From Streptomyces filamentosus (GTDB taxonomy: Bacteria; Actinomycetota; Actinomycetes; Streptomycetales; Streptomycetaceae): a DNA stretch of 64,000 nt. Below are positions 61,600-64,000 of this stretch, in pieces. The notes beneath the pieces were generated by a model. The model was not told where the DNA came from. It searched no databases and was given only the letters and a program-made list of their open reading frames with translations. The stretch is taken from positions 186,001 to 250,000 of the forward strand of contig NZ_BNBE01000001.1 of the NCBI RefSeq assembly GCF_014654895.1, given 5' to 3'. A program made the translations under genes and the position numbers. Numbering within the stretch: position 1 is the stretch's first letter; each line of letters opens with the position of its first letter.

Positions 61600-62598
61600 T
61601 CAGCGGAGCGCGGGGATGACCTCGGATCCGTACGCGTCGATGGTGCCCTCGCGGTCGTCGTGCATGGCGTAGACGGCGAACTGGTCGACGCCGAGGTCCT
61701 TGAGGCGGCGGAGCTTGTCGACGTGGGCCTCGGCGGGACCGAGGAGGCAGAAGCGGTCCACGATCTCGTCGGGGACGAAGGCGGTGTCGGGGTTGCCGGC
61801 GCGGCCGTGGTGGGAGTAGTCGTAGCCGTGCCGGTCCTTGATGTACGCCGTCAGCTCCTCCGGCACCATCGAGGAGTGCTCGCCGTACCTGGCGATTAGG
61901 TCGGCCACGTGGTTGCCGACCATGCCGCCGAACCAGCGGCACTGGTCCCGGGCGTGCGCCAGGTCGTCGCCCACGTAGGCGGGGGCGGCGACGCAGATGG
62001 TGAGGGCGTCGGGGTCCCGGCCGGCCTCCATCGCCGCCCGGCGGACGGCCTTGACCATCCACTCGGTGAGGAAGGGGTCGGCGAGCTGGAGGATGAACCC
62101 GTCGGCCTTCCGCCCGGCCAGCGCGAGGGCCTTGGGGCCGTAGGCGGCCATCCACACGGGCAGCTTGCCGTTCTTGACCCAGGGGATCCGGATCGGGTTG
62201 CCGTCGACCTCGGCCTCGCGGCCCTCCGCGAGGTCGCGGATGACGTCGATGGCCTCGCCGAGACGGGCCAGGGTGTTGGGCCTGCGGCCGGCGACGCGCA
62301 TCGCGGAGTCGCCCCGGCCGATGCCGCAGACCGTGCGGTTGCCGAACATGTCGTTGAGGGTGGCGAAGGTGGAGGCCGTCACCTCCCACGTGCGGGTCCC
62401 CGGGTTGGTCACCATCGGGCCGACGTGGAGCTTGGTGGTGTGTTCGAGGATCTGGCTGTAGATGACGAAGGGTTCCTGCCACAGCACGGCGGAGTCGAAG
62501 GTCCAGCCGTAGCGGAAGCCGTTGCGCTCCGCCCGCCGCATCAGGCCGACGACCTGCGAGGCGGGCGGGTCGGTCTGGAGCACGAGTCCGAAGTCCAA
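61600..62598 (-). CDS. LLM-class F420-dependent oxidoreductase, hydantoinase-linked
   Basis: 332-residue luciferase-like TIM barrel with VCGIGRGDSAMRVAGRRPN (flavin/F420-binding segment, about 92-110) and LPVWMAAYGPKAL. The TTG at 62598 is supported by GGAGG seven bases upstream. It lies 11 bases after the dihydropyrimidinase gene, matching the CPS_4043-type subgroup commonly found beside hydantoinases and pyrimidine catabolism genes. Substrate not known. Confidence 0.85.
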   Translation of the reverse strand: MDFGLVLQTDPPASQVVGLMRRAERNGFRYGWTFDSAVLWQEPFVIYSQILEHTTKLHVGPMVTNPGTRTWEVTASTFATLNDMFGNRTVCGIGRGDSAMRVAGRRPNTLARLGEAIDVIRDLAEGREAEVDGNPIRIPWVKNGKLPVWMAAYGPKALALAGRKADGFILQLADPFLTEWMVKAVRRAAMEAGRDPDALTICVAAPAYVGDDLAHARDQCRWFGGMVGNHVADLIARYGEHSSMVPEELTAYIKDRHGYDYSHHGRAGNPDTAFVPDEIVDRFCLLGPAEAHVDKLRRLKDLGVDQFAVYAMHDDREGTIDAYGSEVIPALR

Positions 62599-62609
62599 GG
62601 CGGGGCCTC

Positions 62610-64000
62610 CTAGTTCAGGTACTGACAGGTGGAGCGGGGGACGAAGACGCCGTGGCCGGCGCGGCCGACGTACGTGCGCTGGTCGACGACGAGTTCGCCG
62701 CGCGAGAGGACGGTCTCGACCCGGCCGGTCACCGTCCTCCCCTCGTACGCCGAGTAGTCGACGTTCATGTGGTGGGTCTCGGCCGACAGGACCTGGGTGG
62801 CGTGCGGGTCGTAGATGACGACGTCGGCGTCCGCGCCGGGCGCGATGGTGCCCTTCTGCGGGTAGAGGCCGAACATGCGGGCCGGGGTGGCGCAGGCGAT
62901 CTCGATCCAGCGGCGCCGCGAGATGTGGCCGTCGACCACCGCCTGGTGGAGGAGGTCCATGCGGTTCTCCACCCCGGGCAGGCCGTTGGGGATCTTCGAG
63001 AAGTCCCCGCGTCCCAGCTCCTTCTGCCCCGTGAAGCAGAACGGGCAGTGGTCCGTGGACACCACCTGGAGGTCGTTCGTCCGCAGCCCCCGCCACAGCG
63101 CCGCCTGGTGCTCCTTCGGCCGCAGCGGCGTCGAGCACACGTACTTGGCGCCCTCGAAGTCCGGCTCCGCCAGGTTGTCCGTCGACAGGAACAGGTACTG
63201 CGGGCAGGTCTCGCCGAAGACCGGCAGGCCCTTGTCCCGCGCCGCCGCCAGCTCCGCCACCGCCTCCTCGGCGGACACGTGCACCACGTACAGCGGACTG
63301 CCCGCGACCCGGGCGAGCTGGATCGCCCGGTGGGTGGCCTCCGCCTCCAGCAGGGCCTTGCGGACCTCCCCGTGGTAGCGGGGGTCCGTCTCGCCCCGGG
63401 CCAGGGCCTGTTCGACGAGGACGTCGATCGCGATGCCGTTCTCCGCGTGCATCATGATCAGCCCGCCGGTGTCGGCGGCGACCTGCATGGCGCGCAGGAT
63501 CTGCCCGTCGTCCGAGTAGAAGACCCCCGGATACGCCATGAAGAGCTTGAAGGAGGTCACGCCCTCCTGGACGAGCAGCGGCATCTCCCGGAGGGTGGCC
63601 GGGGTGACGTCCGACATGATCATGTGGAAGGCGTAGTCGATCGCGCAGTTGCCGTCCGCCTTGGCGTACCAGGTGTCCAGGCCCTCGCGGAGGGGGTGGC
63701 CGACGGACTGGACGGCGAAGTCGACGAGGGTGGTGGTGCCGCCCCAGGCGGCGGCACGGGTGCCGGTCTCGAAGGTGTCGGAGGCGGAGGTGCCGCCGAA
63801 GGGCAGCTCCATGTGGGTGTGGACGTCGACGCCGCCGGGGATGACGTAGCGGCCGGTGGCGTCCAGGGTGCGGTCGGCGGTCCAGCGGGCCGCCGCGTCG
63901 GAGCCGTGGGCGGCGAGGGCGGCGATGCGGCCGTCCTCGATCAGGACGTCGGCGTGGAGTTCGTCGGAGGCGGTGACGACGAGGCCGCCCCGGACGAGGG
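62610..64000 (-). CDS. Dihydropyrimidinase/D-hydantoinase (5' end outside window)
   Basis: Cyclic-amidase of the amidohydrolase superfamily. Metal ligands are visible: VDVHTHMELP (His-x-His), SFKLFMAYPG (carbamylated Lys), MMHAENG, YVVHVSAEEA and the Asp in VSTDHCPFCF. It opens dihydrouracil-type rings in reductive pyrimidine breakdown. About 463 codons are present, lacking only a short N-terminus that runs past base 64000. Forms an operon with the LLM oxidoreductase. Confidence 0.92.
   Translation of the reverse strand, partial: LVRGGLVVTASDELHADVLIEDGRIAALAAHGSDAAARWTADRTLDATGRYVIPGGVDVHTHMELPFGGTSASDTFETGTRAAAWGGTTTLVDFAVQSVGHPLREGLDTWYAKADGNCAIDYAFHMIMSDVTPATLREMPLLVQEGVTSFKLFMAYPGVFYSDDGQILRAMQVAADTGGLIMMHAENGIAIDVLVEQALARGETDPRYHGEVRKALLEAEATHRAIQLARVAGSPLYVVHVSAEEAVAELAAARDKGLPVFGETCPQYLFLSTDNLAEPDFEGAKYVCSTPLRPKEHQAALWRGLRTNDLQVVSTDHCPFCFTGQKELGRGDFSKIPNGLPGVENRMDLLHQAVVDGHISRRRWIEIACATPARMFGLYPQKGTIAPGADADVVIYDPHATQVLSAETHHMNVDYSAYEGRTVTGRVETVLSRGELVVDQRTYVGRAGHGVFVPRSTCQYLN

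Overview
The window is very GC-rich with strong G/C bias at third codon positions, GTG and TTG starts, and purine-rich ribosome binding sites. It carries a type II polyketide cluster, gamma-butyrolactone-type signalling genes and many secreted or membrane proteins. This points to Streptomyces or a close relative. No species is asserted.

Layout. 1-19.6 kb is flanking chromosome: a flotillin-like scaffold (cut by the left edge), a secreted vanadium-haloperoxidase-like protein fused to a cell-surface module, a PucR regulator with two small membrane proteins, a KtrA/KtrB potassium uptake pair, a two-RCK potassium-channel-like protein, a secreted FG-GAP protein, a lipoate-protein ligase followed by a truncated second copy, a trypsin-like protease and a tRNA-Leu(GAG). 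19.7-28 kb is the left arm of the cluster: exporters, a TetR regulator with three copies of a putative operator, an FMN reductase, a hydrolase and small accessory genes. 27.4-49.5 kb is an almost uninterrupted run of 23 minus-strand genes, many overlapping by ATGA. It holds an angucycline-type polyketide synthase in the order hydroxylase, TetR, cyclase, KS-alpha, KS-beta/CLF, ACP, ketoreductase, aromatase, hydroxylase-reductase fusion. Behind it come exporters, a second carrier protein, a phosphopantetheinyl transferase, a malonyl transferase, acyl-CoA carboxylase subunits and tailoring enzymes. 49.9-51.7 kb is a small DNA-binding protein, a strong hairpin and a 21-bp minisatellite. 51.7-60.5 kb holds the biotin-bearing carboxylase subunit and the regulatory arm: an atypical OmpR-type regulator, two ArpA/ScbR-like TetR proteins, a soluble histidine kinase, a P450 and an AfsA-like synthase, with butyrolactone-receptor-type palindromes in their promoters. 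60.6-64 kb is ordinary metabolism: a quinone oxidoreductase, an F420-type oxidoreductase and a dihydropyrimidinase cut by the right edge.

How it works together (inference). The carboxylase (alpha 51678-53432, beta 33874-35436, epsilon 27913-28170) makes malonyl-CoA and the malonyl transferase loads it on ACP. KS/CLF builds a poly-beta-ketone, and ketoreductase, aromatase and cyclase fold it to an angucyclinone. PgaE-like and PgaM-like flavoenzymes then oxidise and reduce it. A didomain ABM oxygenase resembling the JadG/GilOII/AlpJ group, with a flavin reductase, may break or rearrange the B ring. No glycosyltransferase or deoxysugar genes are visible. AfsA-type signal, ArpA-type receptors and an atypical response regulator resemble jadomycin-style control. 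The least familiar parts are the orphan soluble kinase under a receptor-type palindrome, the standalone modular-type carrier protein coupled to the phosphopantetheinyl transferase, a secreted two-repeat protein inside the biosynthetic operon, and the haloperoxidase fusion.
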